Below are positions 25,601-34,638 of a DNA stretch of 64,000 nt, piece by piece. Position 1 is the stretch's first letter; each line of letters opens with the position of its first letter. The stretch lies in the NCBI GenBank assembly GCA_029555965.1, contig JAKQHY010000136.1, forward strand, positions 50,847-114,846, given 5' to 3'. The notes beneath the pieces are model-generated. The model was not told the origin of the DNA, did not search any database, and saw only the letters and a list, made by a program, of their open reading frames with translations. Position numbers and translations under genes: made by a program. Origin of the DNA: Chloroflexota bacterium (lineage in GTDB: Bacteria > Chloroflexota > Anaerolineae > B4-G1 > SLSP01).

Positions 25601-28406
25601 GGTAGATGGCCTCGCGGATATCCCTCGATGGGGGGACGGGGGACAAAAGGGCTGTGCTATCCGGCCGGCGGTGCGGCAATGTACAGGTTGTTTGCCGGGC
25701 CGCCGCGCCGTTCCAGGAAGCGTCTGCCCCGTGCGCCTCTACCCGCACCAGATGCGGCCCGTCGCCGTAGTCCAGAGTGTTCCAAACCGGCGCGTCGGTC
25801 TCGTTGAAACAGTACACGCCCAATTCTTTGATGGTGCGCCACTCGCCATTCTCCGATCCATCGCTGGCGTCGTTCACCTTCACCCGCATCGTGATACCCA
25901 CGCCGCCTTGCCCGGCGGTACAGGCGCGGATTCTGACCTGCTCGCTGTTGCCATCCAATGGCTGGCAATACAACTCGGTGATGCTCAAGCTGGGATTCAC
26001 CAGCGTGAAATGCCAGGCGTCGCTCCAATCGCTCTCTGCGCCGCCGGCGTCGCGCACCTTGACCCGCCACTGGTAGTTGTATGGCCCTAACGCGCTCGTG
26101 GTCACGCAGTTGTCCCCCACCCACCCGCTGTTCCACAATTCGGCGCTCTCGAATACGTCGAAGTAGTAGCCGGTGATGGCGTCGCCGTCGGGGTCGCCGT
26201 TGGCCTGCGCGCATAGCGTCGCCGTGTTGCCGGAATAGTACACGTACCAGTCGTAGGGGCTGGCAGGGTTGGGACGCTGGGGCGCGTGGTTGACGCTGCC
26301 GGCCGTCCCTTGCAAGGTGTAAATCAGGCTGCGGCGCTCCGGCCGGCTCCACGAAGTATCCGTCTGGTCGGCGACTTCGACTACGAGGCTGTGATCGCCG
26401 GCTGCGTAGCCGCTCGTGTCCCAATTCCAGTCATAGTCAAGTTTCAGCACGCTCGTTTCACCCTTGGACTCGCCGTCAACCAGAAGTCGTATAGCGCGGA
26501 AGTTGGGGAGGCCTTCCACACGGGCATAGACATGCACGCGGTCGGTATCGGCCGGCGAAGGCGGGTCCGCAGTGAATACAGGGATGTGCGCCCCCGCGCC
26601 CTGCACGTTGATCTGCGCCCACAGCCGGGGACCGAAGTACGTGCCCTGGGGGTTGCGTAATTGCCAGTAACCGGCGTATTCCCCGCCGGTTTCGGGGGCA
26701 GTCAAGGCAATGCTCAGATCCACTTCCTGACCAGGCGGCGTGGCGGGGATATCTACCGCGCTGGGGGCGTTCATCTGCTCCCCGCCGACGAAGGCCAGTT
26801 GGTAGCCTCCGCCCCAGGAGGTGACGCCAGTGTTGCGGACGCGCCAAGTTTTGATCAGGAGTTGGTTGGGGGGTACTACTGAATTCTCAGGGTAGGTTAC
26901 ATGAGAAATAAAGGCGACATCGTCATTAACAAAAGTTGGAGGAGGCACGCACATGGGCGGGGCATAGAAAGGCCGGAATTGGCTTTCGGTCTGCAATACA
27001 GGACAAGCAGAATAATTCACTTTGATCGAAGAAACTTGACCGGAAAAGTCGCCCAATTCTCCTGAATAGTCAAATTGGCGTACACTACCAGTGTAGTTCA
27101 AATCTTTGTACAATAATGCGATCCACCCTTTGCCAATACGAAGGAATCGGGCAGTATCTTGGCCAAGAGGTATAGTATCCAAATTTTCAAAACCGCGGGC
27201 AAAAAGATAAGAGACCTCAGAAGCTGATGTTGCATCTTTGGTATCCCAGAACAATGCTGGTGGCCCATAGGCCATACCTCCTCCGTTGCCTTTATTATCT
27301 GGATTATTCCATTTTATCCCTTGTAACCAATCTATTGGCAGGGATGTGCAATTTGTGACGGGGCGATGATATGGATCGCATGTTAGAGTCATCATATGAA
27401 GGTGATCACCTGTTCCTCCTCGGCCTGAACGTCCGACCCAGTGACCTTGTCTTATTGCAAGGCCATCCTGATATCCCCATGTTGAACTCAGGTGAGCAAG
27501 CCAGGTTTCAGTCCCATTGGCATGAAAAATATACGCGGTATTGCCATAAGCATCAGCACGTTGCTCGAAGACCCAAATACCGTCAGCAGGTGCATATACA
27601 CGCGTGCCATTAGATAAATAAAAATCTATGGCTTCGCAATCAACTGTATAGTTGTAACCTGATCCAGGACAATGGTGACTGTAACTTCCACCTGGTCCTT
27701 GAGTTATCGGAGTATCCCCAGCAAAAGGTAAACTCATATCAGAAGGCGGTTCACTTTGAGGAGAAGTAATGTGGTATTCAAGACGAGGTTTTTCGGTATA
27801 GATATGATGATGAATAGGCTGGGTAACATCATACGGAGCAATAAAGGAAAATGTTTCCAATATTTTCCAGAAATCCTGTTCTAGAGAAGATCCTACTGGC
27901 CCAAAATCAGCAAAATAAACCTTACTTCCTCTAGGGATATATACGCGAATTGTAGGCCACTCCAAGGCATCAAATTTCTGAACGAGAACCGATTCTTGAT
28001 TGAGTTTGGTTGGATACTGTTCGACAAACGAGTTGCGCAAAGATGAAGAAAGGGCACTCCACTGTTCCAGAGGGGTTGAAGGATCACGGTCAAATATGAA
28101 AACTCCAAATTCGATGATCGCTTCATAAGTCCCGTTAACACCGGAGTGCTTAGGCAATAGAAGCGTTTGACTTGCTGGTTCTTCATTTGCTGGAATGATG
28201 TTCCATCTATCCGGATAGCAGATTGAAAAACCATAAACTTGATCTGTATAAGTCTTACATTCAGGAGATACTTCCTGCCATGCTTGCACTGTCGGTATCT
28301 TGCCAGAGTTAACATTGGGAACTAGCAAATACCCAACAATCAGTACAGATAATAAACGGTGAACAAAAATACGCCAAAAAACATTGGTAAGCACTGATAG
28401 TTTCAT
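22602..28406 (-). CDS. Secreted multidomain protein with M23-like peptidase domain
   Basis: A 1934-residue protein with an N-terminal export helix (LLSVLIVGYLLVP). About residues 230-350 form an M23/LytM-like zinc peptidase fold: SHHCPGSG, EAIDFYLSNG (metal Asp), WLAHLSS and GTGDHLHM (HxH). Next come an NBR1-type Ig domain (KTWRVRNTGVTSWGGGYQL), Ig/FnIII repeats, DUF2341 and LamG (WNHIAVTFNGGNEVKFYING), CARDB, PPC, a YLPMILR motif and a C-terminal DNRLRE-like domain. The YLPMILR is about 180 residues from the end rather than terminal. The start at 28406 has AAAGGAG upstream; the longer frame does not. The role is probably cell-wall or glycan handling outside the cell. Whether the metal site is complete needs a structural check. 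Confidence 0.72.
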   Translation of the reverse strand: MKLSVLTNVFWRIFVHRLLSVLIVGYLLVPNVNSGKIPTVQAWQEVSPECKTYTDQVYGFSICYPDRWNIIPANEEPASQTLLLPKHSGVNGTYEAIIEFGVFIFDRDPSTPLEQWSALSSSLRNSFVEQYPTKLNQESVLVQKFDALEWPTIRVYIPRGSKVYFADFGPVGSSLEQDFWKILETFSFIAPYDVTQPIHHHIYTEKPRLEYHITSPQSEPPSDMSLPFAGDTPITQGPGGSYSHHCPGSGYNYTVDCEAIDFYLSNGTRVYAPADGIWVFEQRADAYGNTAYIFHANGTETWLAHLSSTWGYQDGLAIRQGHWVGRSGRGGTGDHLHMMTLTCDPYHRPVTNCTSLPIDWLQGIKWNNPDNKGNGGGMAYGPPALFWDTKDATSASEVSYLFARGFENLDTIPLGQDTARFLRIGKGWIALLYKDLNYTGSVRQFDYSGELGDFSGQVSSIKVNYSACPVLQTESQFRPFYAPPMCVPPPTFVNDDVAFISHVTYPENSVVPPNQLLIKTWRVRNTGVTSWGGGYQLAFVGGEQMNAPSAVDIPATPPGQEVDLSIALTAPETGGEYAGYWQLRNPQGTYFGPRLWAQINVQGAGAHIPVFTADPPSPADTDRVHVYARVEGLPNFRAIRLLVDGESKGETSVLKLDYDWNWDTSGYAAGDHSLVVEVADQTDTSWSRPERRSLIYTLQGTAGSVNHAPQRPNPASPYDWYVYYSGNTATLCAQANGDPDGDAITGYYFDVFESAELWNSGWVGDNCVTTSALGPYNYQWRVKVRDAGGAESDWSDAWHFTLVNPSLSITELYCQPLDGNSEQVRIRACTAGQGGVGITMRVKVNDASDGSENGEWRTIKELGVYCFNETDAPVWNTLDYGDGPHLVRVEAHGADASWNGAAARQTTCTLPHRRPDSTALLSPVPPSRDIREAIYLNTRTLTFRWAPTLRASSYTLHIGTTPSPRESAAPVFRQEFDSSVTEHTITLDQDYPTLYWQVSTTNDAGNNASGDQLFGIDATSPTCAVQPLPGVVYESVFQVSWTGTDDLSGVRAFDIQYRDSGRDDWQDWLNDSPAAPPYALFTGKPGHTYAFRCRAADNAFNTGDYPENADTVVTVDPTARPPAPWWNEAYTLKRYITLLNGMPAVAVPVGYPVHLHFDGGTSPTAAELYAASQSTPRCDDLRVVVNDTTELDRVVQTCSDSAIDLWFRAQASIPGGASDGTTHQLYYGNPAPGAPPGNPNQVWYPYAEGDTAYLYFFQEGSGATAYDASGNARDCSIDSSVEWGEAKFGHGLRFNRPYGGDRLSLTCGAAVLSAFTIEFWFNPDLDGDGRIAGQIKGGVGLNWLLQSFEGRIRLDVWPCTTCGSAEVRSNFYLRDAQYAGKWNHIAVTFNGGNEVKFYINGALDSTKYFPSSGLTQHNIPLEIGSVEGGTQIKASLGAFRISNGVKTDFPYGAFAAITSEPTLAAGDPVARPISGAADLALLSVDSYPSPAGGLLVQAVVQNQGNLDTRNGFYTDLYVDHLPTGGDTTHSLRFWVNEPIAAGALLTLTTTLTDITPAGNARHSALAPGAEVTGTLYTQADSGSAIIEPDDQNNISAGTEICLAAADAYEGDDTTATATPFVLDVAQDHNFDKLSDQDWFRFEAQAGITYTIATFDLGGGADTYLYLYDTDGATLLAANDDYSDSLASFLEWRAPLAGTYYVQAQHWNPNVGGCGTRYALVLHEKQSPPQPTRVYLPMILRAYIPGVTPTTLTVYSSPSDGEIMALECASWAECRDATQGSMSADYPQATIAATYFSGTYTIKRVFLYFDTSAVPASATIQAATLHFYAGPYLNGPDQRVHVVQSYQNDPLSDTDFGALTFTSGGFADLAAETWMEIPLNAGGQAWVVPDGVTRLALIHNLDLTNSAPTDDNNAVVSLTEDGEHRPYLTVEYVTP

Positions 28407-28452
28407 TTCTTCATCTCCTTTCACTGTGACTGATAGTATATTCAACTTTCTC

Positions 28453-31400
28453 CTATTCCCTCACCACCAACGGCAAATACACCTTGCACTCCCGCCGTAT
28501 CTCCAACCTCTGAACAGCGGCGTCGGACCAGACGCCCAAATTATCCTGCACCGTGAAAGAGATGATGTGCCGTCCCAACGGCAAGTAAGCCGTGGCTGGC
28601 AACACCACCGTTCCACTGACCAGAGAAGTCGCCGATAAGGTGAAAGCCGCCCGCGTTGAGAGCAGCCCACTGAGTGACGATTCCCACCGATAGGCGACAA
28701 TCTCCGCCGCGCTGCCATTGGGTGTTCCCCCGCCGGCAAAAGCGATCACATCGCCGGGATGCGCCGGATTGGGCGTCATTAAGGTAATCGTCGCGGTGGG
28801 TGAAAGGCGTAACCAATCCACAACCAGGGTTTCTGTGACGGGCACAGACCAGTTTCCCAAGTCATCCTGCACCGTGAACGACATAGTATGGGTGCCTGTC
28901 AGCAGTGACGCGGCCGATATGGAGAAGATGGCCTGCTCCGACAATCGCCCATTCAACGACGACCACCACTGATGCGCGACAATGTGCGTCGCCTCGCCGT
29001 TAGGCGTTCCCGCGCCGGCAAACGTGATGACATCCCGGCCCCACCGCGCCGGGTTGGGCGTAATGTCGGTGATCGTCGCTGTGGGTGGAAGGGCTACTTT
29101 CACTTCCAACGTGTCTGTGACTGCCGCCCACTGCCCCAAATCATCCTCAACGGTGAGTGAGATAACATGGGTCCCTGGCGTCAGGGCCGCTGCCGGCCGG
29201 GTAAAGACGTTCTGGGTGGAGAGCAGGCCATTTTGTGACGACCACCACTGATAAGTTACGATGCGCGTCGCGCTGCCGTTGGGTATTCCCTGACCCACAA
29301 AGGTAATGACATCGTCTGGACGCGCCGGATTGGGTGTCATTGAGACCGTCGCCGTAGGCGGGATGTGAAGCAGCGTTACCTCCAGGGTTTCTGTGACCGG
29401 CGTCGTCCAGGCGCCCAGGTCGTCTTGCACGGTAAAGGAGATGGTGTGAACGCCTGTCAGGAGCGATGCGGCGGATATAGTGAATGTGACCTGCTCGGAC
29501 AATAGCCCCTGCAACGACGATTCCCAACGGTATGCGGTGATGCGTGTGGCGCTGCCATTGGGCGTTCCCGCGCCGGCAAACGTGATGACATCCCGACCCC
29601 ACAGCGCCGGGTTCGGCGTGATGCTGGTTATCGTCGCCGTGGGCGGTATCAGCGTCCCGCTAATTTCCAGGATACGGGCAACGGTGGGGGACCAGTTCCC
29701 TACCCTATCCTGCACCGTCAACGAGATGAGGTGCGTTCCGGGCGTCAGAGCGACGGCCGGCAGGGTGAAGGTGGCCTGCGCGCCGATATCGCCGTTCAGG
29801 CTGGATTGCCAGCGGTAAGCGACCGCCGGCGCGCCGCCTTCGTCGCTATCCACCCCGCTGCCGCGGAAGGTGAGGGCATCCCGTCCCCATTCTGCCGGGT
29901 TGGGGAGGATAGAATGAATCGTCGCAATCGGCCGGCCGAAAAAGGCTGCGCTGCTGGTCGGCATGGAGGCACAGGGCGTACCCTCTAGCGTATCGTAGTA
30001 CTCGAGGCGAATACGCCCGGCGCTGCCAGCGCCGCCGTTGCGGCCTTCGGCGCCGTAGCCGCCGTTCCCGCCGTGGGCGCATAGTTGGTCGGTGCCCAGC
30101 GCGATTTGCCGGCCAACCAGCCGGATCGCGCCGCCAGAGCCGCCACCGCCGCCCAAACTGCCATTCACCAGGCCGGGGTCGCCGTTGGCCTCTATGACGC
30201 CGCTGAGCGTTAGCGTTTCGGCAAAGAGCAACATTGCGCCACCGCCGCGCCCCCCGGCGCCGCCGGCTACGCCGGAAGCCGTCGCTCCTCCGCCGCCAGA
30301 CCCCAGATAGAATTCCGCGAGCAAATCACCCGAGCCTGGGTCTTGGCCGGCGCTGCCGCTCTCATAGGGATCCATCCTATAACTTCCCGCGCCCCCAGCG
30401 AGGTAGCCCCCGCCGCCGCCGGAGCCCGCCGCCAGCTCTCCGCCGCCGCCCCCGCCGCCGCCGTTGGGCAGGCGCTGCTGAAGGGGTGCGCCCAGATAGC
30501 TCTCGCCGGTCCAACCATACTGAGCGAGGTCGGTATTGCCCGCGCCGCCGGCAAACCCCTGGCCGTTCGCATCCAGGCGGCCGCCTTCCTGCACGGTCAG
30601 CGTGTAAGCTCTGAAAACGATGACGCCGCCGGTTCCCTGCGCCCAGGGATGCGCCGTGAGGCGTCCCCCGTCGGCGATGGTGAGCTGGCGATAATGGGGG
30701 ATGCGGATCACTTGCGCGCGTTCTCCAAAAGCGGCGTAGTACGAAGACTGTAAGGGTGTTTGCAGGGACAGGATGTCGGCGTCAACCGCGGCGATGACGC
30801 CGGTTTCATAGACGCCGGCGCTCAAGCCTTGCATCTGAATGATGAGTACCTCTTGCCCCGGCTGGAAACCGGCCGCGCCGTCCACCTGGAGCTCCGGTTG
30901 CCCGGCCAGGGCGTCCGCGTTCAGGGCCGCCCGGACGTCGTCGCTGTAAGTTACCCCCGTCACGGTCACGTCGCCGTCGCTGCCATCGCCCCAGAGCCAG
31001 GGAGTCGGCAAGACCACGTCTACGTGCTGGCCGCCGGCCACTACCTGATAAGCGACGCTGGCGCTGCGGCCGGCGTAGCTGGCCGTCACGGTGATCCATT
31101 CGCCGGGGATGACGTCCACCGGCGCCGAACTCAGGTCGGCGCCATAGTAAGGATAATCGCTGGCCGCGCCGTAGTCGGTCGCTAGGGAGAGGGCGCCCCC
31201 GGCGCTGGCGACCGTCACTGTGGCGCTTAACACAGGAAAGCCCTCGAAGTACACGTAGCCAAACACGCAGCAGGTGGGCGGCGTAACGCCCGGTGGCGTC
31301 ACCCCCTCACAATCGTGGGGCAGGGGTTCTGGCGCAGTGAGCGGCAACATCGGTGGCAGGGTAGGTTGGATGGGGTCATCCGCCAGCAGCAGAGCCATAA

Positions 31401-34400
31401 AGGCCGTCAAAAACTCGTCCCATGTGGAATCTTCAGTGAAATCAAACAACTCGCCCCCAATATAGTCGGCGTATCCCCAGCCGCCAGGGCCCGGTGGAAA
31501 ATAGAGGGATACGCCGTGCGCGCCTTCCAAATTCCAATAATGAGGAAACCCTTGCAAATCGAAAGCCACCCCACTGCGATGATGTTCAGCAATCACCAGC
31601 GGCGTGGCGCCGCCGATGCGGTCACGCACGCCCTGGGCCGCCGAAATCACAGCCGTGTCAGTGATGTGGGACGGTAGCTTCAATGCCAGGTCATACAAAT
31701 CCACGTATTCATCCCGCGCATTGATCTCGTAATAGCCGCGCGAATCGAACTTCTGGATCTCGTCGTTGCGCAGCGCCAACAGGAGGTTACGCGCCGCGCT
31801 CCCGTGGGCCAGGACATAGTCTCTCAATGCGCTGCCCAGGGCGCTGGCGGCGTTTTTGACCGCCGTGACCTGGCGCAGGTCAAGCACTGAAATCGTGTCC
31901 GGGTAATCTGCCACTGCTTGATGGTAGGCGGCGGCAATGCCGGCCGCCAGATCGCCTGGGGAACCGGCGCTCGTCGCCAGACTCACATAAGCAGCGTACG
32001 CAAACGCACTCCACCCCAGGTTTTCCGAGGCGATCAGGTAATCGGCAAAGGCGCGGATCTGGTAGGCGTTTTCCAGCATCGCCATCAGGCAGGCGTCGTA
32101 ATGCACGATGTCCAGTTTGGCTGCTCCGTTGTTGGTGGCAGTACGCAGGGCCGTTTGCAGTTCAACGGTATCCAGGTGATCATGGTTCGTGTCGTCCCAG
32201 GCAATCCCTTCCGTTCCCCGCCCGTGATTGGCGACGGCCAGGTAGTAGTGCTGCGCCGGATAGTTGCTCCGCGCCCAGCTTACAAAGTTCACCAATGTCT
32301 GCGCCGCGCCCATATTCTGTTCGCCCAATGTCCAGCGGTTTACCCCTTCGGTATAAACGCCCTCTGGTTGGATCAGATAGCGCCAGGTGTCGTTGCGCCC
32401 CCGGCCGTCCAGCAACACTACAATCTGGATTTGGGGATTGGCCGCCAGCGCCTCCAGATTGACCTTAGCGCGCTGGAACTCTGTCTGGAGGTTGTTGTCG
32501 CCGTCCAGGTACAAAATAAACGTCCAGGTGGTGTCGAGCGCCGGCGCGACGGTCAAAGGACGTGTGGCGGCCGGCGACCATTGTCCCAGGTCATCCTGCA
32601 CGGTGAAAGAAATCGTGTGCGTTCCCGTGAGCAGGGAGGCGGTCGGCATGGAGAAAACCGGCTGGGCAGAGAGTTCGCCGTTCAGCGACGACCACCAGCG
32701 ATAGGCCGCGATGCTCGCGGCGTCGCCATTGGGCGTCCCCGCGCCGGCAAACGTAATGCCATCCTGACCCCACATGGCCGGATTGGGTGTCATTGAGACA
32801 ATCGTCGCCGTCGGCGCGGCCTGGGGCGCGCTGATGACCAGCGTGCGGGAAACTTCCTCAGACCATGGGAGGGTATCATCTCGAGCTTTGAAGTAGATAA
32901 TGTGAGCGCCCGGGGTAAAGCTGGAAGCTGTGCGGGTAAAACTGGCCTGGGTGCTCAACACCGTAGCGCCAGAGCGCCAGACATACGTAGCGATAGGAGC
33001 GCCGGTTGCATCGGGAAACGCCATCCCACGAAAAGTAACCCCATCACTTTCGTGGGATGCCGGCGATGGATAAACGGTATTGAAAGTGACGATGGGGCGA
33101 GTGACCAACTGTCCTTCCCCTGCAACACTCACAGCAGGGTCGGTCGTTATCCGCGCATAGGGAAAAGAAGTCCGCGCCACATTCGAGATGCGAAACTCGC
33201 TGATAATACCGCTCAAATCGGCGATATCCGAATCCCACGAGCCGATACGCAATAGCGTATTCGCATCGGTATTTTGCCCGCTCTTGCTGACAGTCCGCAC
33301 CAATGTCCCATCCACAAAGAAACGCACCGCAGCATAGTCGTAAGTGACGGCGAGGTGATGCCAGGCGTTTAAAACCGGAGCCGGAGCATAATCGCTGTAA
33401 GTCGGGCCGGTTCCCAACCCTTCCCACTGCAACTGGCTGTTATTGTTCTGGTTCAGGCCAAACACCAGCGTCCAGCCGCTGGCACAGCCACCGCAACTCT
33501 TACCGGCCAGGATGCCGTTGTAGTTGGTGCGATAGACCCAGGCTTCCAGCGTAATTCCGCTGGCCAGATTCAGTGAACTCGTGTTGACCGACACAATCCC
33601 ACTGGTTCCCTGGGTGGTTTGGACGCCATAGCCAAAGCGTCCCGCAACCCGCTCCACCCCGGCGCCCAATGTCGCATGGTAATTCCCGGCGCTATCCACC
33701 GCTGTTGTCCCCGTTCCTTCAGCAAAGTGGTAGAGTATTTGCGTGTTGGCGTCCGCCGTGACGGCCTGGTATACATTGTCGGGGTTTGCCGGCGGATTGA
33801 CGCTGCCGGTGTAGCCATAATACAAGGCGCACTCAGTCATAGTGCCGCCTCCTGGCAGCGTAGTCGGCAAGGCGAACCAGATATCAATGGTGGTTGCTGA
33901 AAAATGAGTCATGAGGCGGTCGAGTTCAGTGGCGCACACTACCCGCACATCGTCTCCTTTGATTGCTGCCAGTGAATCAGCATATAATTCGGCCGCAGTC
34001 GGAGACGTTGAGGTATCAAAGTGCAAATGGACCGGATACCCAGCCGGGACGGTCAGCCCCATTTGATTGGCGATGGTGATGGACCGCCTGGCCGTATAGT
34101 GAACATCCCACCAGGCGCTATAAAGCACGCCATCCACCTGCTGTCCGCCTGGCGCTACCTGGTAGACGGTTTGGGCACTGCTGCCGTTGTAAGCAACGGT
34201 AACCGTGATCCAGTCGCCGGGCGACGCCAGCAAATCGGCGCTGCCCAAGTCGGCCTGGTAATAAGAATAGGCGCTCAGGGGGCCAGCCGCCGTTGTCGTG
34301 TTCCAGATTCCGTAAGGACTCTCTATCGTCACTGCCGCCCCCGCGACCGGCGCAGCGTCATAGTACACATATCCCAGCGCGCAGAGCGTCGCTCCCCCAG

Positions 34401-34545
34401 GAATAGCGGAACAACCAAGGGGTAAGGGGGGATAAGGAATCCCCGTCTGAGCTGTCACCGGCAGACCGCCGGCCCATAGTCCAATCGCCGCCAGAATGAC
34501 GGCCAGGATCAACCTGAAACGGGGGGTACTTGCTGACATTTTCAC
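28453..34545 (-). CDS. Secreted clostripain-like (C11) protease with DUF2341, LamG and repeated Ig-like domains
   Basis: The 2030-residue protein has a signal peptide (1-32, ends VTAQ). DUF2341 spans about 145-255 and LamG about 260-460. Residues 672-1000 are a C11 clostripain domain: WTFILYLDGDNN, the His of VANHGRG (774) and Cys of YDACLMAMLE (819) form the catalytic dyad. A Gly-rich segment (about 1370-1480) follows a parallel-sheet region. Six copies of a 90-residue Ig/PKD-like repeat (TPNPA.WGRD.ITFAG.GTPNG) are present, one before the protease and five near the end. It ends VYLPLVVRE. The GTG start at 34545 has GGAGG at good spacing; the ATG at 34539 is too far. It likely cuts after Arg/Lys, as known for clostripain. 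Confidence 0.8.
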   Translation of the reverse strand: MKMSASTPRFRLILAVILAAIGLWAGGLPVTAQTGIPYPPLPLGCSAIPGGATLCALGYVYYDAAPVAGAAVTIESPYGIWNTTTAAGPLSAYSYYQADLGSADLLASPGDWITVTVAYNGSSAQTVYQVAPGGQQVDGVLYSAWWDVHYTARRSITIANQMGLTVPAGYPVHLHFDTSTSPTAAELYADSLAAIKGDDVRVVCATELDRLMTHFSATTIDIWFALPTTLPGGGTMTECALYYGYTGSVNPPANPDNVYQAVTADANTQILYHFAEGTGTTAVDSAGNYHATLGAGVERVAGRFGYGVQTTQGTSGIVSVNTSSLNLASGITLEAWVYRTNYNGILAGKSCGGCASGWTLVFGLNQNNNSQLQWEGLGTGPTYSDYAPAPVLNAWHHLAVTYDYAAVRFFVDGTLVRTVSKSGQNTDANTLLRIGSWDSDIADLSGIISEFRISNVARTSFPYARITTDPAVSVAGEGQLVTRPIVTFNTVYPSPASHESDGVTFRGMAFPDATGAPIATYVWRSGATVLSTQASFTRTASSFTPGAHIIYFKARDDTLPWSEEVSRTLVISAPQAAPTATIVSMTPNPAMWGQDGITFAGAGTPNGDAASIAAYRWWSSLNGELSAQPVFSMPTASLLTGTHTISFTVQDDLGQWSPAATRPLTVAPALDTTWTFILYLDGDNNLQTEFQRAKVNLEALAANPQIQIVVLLDGRGRNDTWRYLIQPEGVYTEGVNRWTLGEQNMGAAQTLVNFVSWARSNYPAQHYYLAVANHGRGTEGIAWDDTNHDHLDTVELQTALRTATNNGAAKLDIVHYDACLMAMLENAYQIRAFADYLIASENLGWSAFAYAAYVSLATSAGSPGDLAAGIAAAYHQAVADYPDTISVLDLRQVTAVKNAASALGSALRDYVLAHGSAARNLLLALRNDEIQKFDSRGYYEINARDEYVDLYDLALKLPSHITDTAVISAAQGVRDRIGGATPLVIAEHHRSGVAFDLQGFPHYWNLEGAHGVSLYFPPGPGGWGYADYIGGELFDFTEDSTWDEFLTAFMALLLADDPIQPTLPPMLPLTAPEPLPHDCEGVTPPGVTPPTCCVFGYVYFEGFPVLSATVTVASAGGALSLATDYGAASDYPYYGADLSSAPVDVIPGEWITVTASYAGRSASVAYQVVAGGQHVDVVLPTPWLWGDGSDGDVTVTGVTYSDDVRAALNADALAGQPELQVDGAAGFQPGQEVLIIQMQGLSAGVYETGVIAAVDADILSLQTPLQSSYYAAFGERAQVIRIPHYRQLTIADGGRLTAHPWAQGTGGVIVFRAYTLTVQEGGRLDANGQGFAGGAGNTDLAQYGWTGESYLGAPLQQRLPNGGGGGGGGELAAGSGGGGGYLAGGAGSYRMDPYESGSAGQDPGSGDLLAEFYLGSGGGGATASGVAGGAGGRGGGAMLLFAETLTLSGVIEANGDPGLVNGSLGGGGGSGGAIRLVGRQIALGTDQLCAHGGNGGYGAEGRNGGAGSAGRIRLEYYDTLEGTPCASMPTSSAAFFGRPIATIHSILPNPAEWGRDALTFRGSGVDSDEGGAPAVAYRWQSSLNGDIGAQATFTLPAVALTPGTHLISLTVQDRVGNWSPTVARILEISGTLIPPTATITSITPNPALWGRDVITFAGAGTPNGSATRITAYRWESSLQGLLSEQVTFTISAASLLTGVHTISFTVQDDLGAWTTPVTETLEVTLLHIPPTATVSMTPNPARPDDVITFVGQGIPNGSATRIVTYQWWSSQNGLLSTQNVFTRPAAALTPGTHVISLTVEDDLGQWAAVTDTLEVKVALPPTATITDITPNPARWGRDVITFAGAGTPNGEATHIVAHQWWSSLNGRLSEQAIFSISAASLLTGTHTMSFTVQDDLGNWSVPVTETLVVDWLRLSPTATITLMTPNPAHPGDVIAFAGGGTPNGSAAEIVAYRWESSLSGLLSTRAAFTLSATSLVSGTVVLPATAYLPLGRHIISFTVQDNLGVWSDAAVQRLEIRRECKVYLPLVVRE

Positions 34546-34638
34546 GTTTAGCCTCCTATCACAGACACAACATCAGCTTATCTCGGCGCTCCATAAATAG
34601 AAACGCTCCGCGTCGCCGTTTTCCGAGATGAGTTTTCA

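Noticed and set aside
30240..30480. Collagen-like or PE-PGRS-like protein on plus strand
   Set aside because: The Gly-rich signal belongs to the minus-strand C11 protein; the plus-strand Pro-rich frame is its shadow.
31918..32796. 292-codon plus-strand frame
   Set aside because: Antisense of the C11 protease domain, which has clear catalytic motifs.
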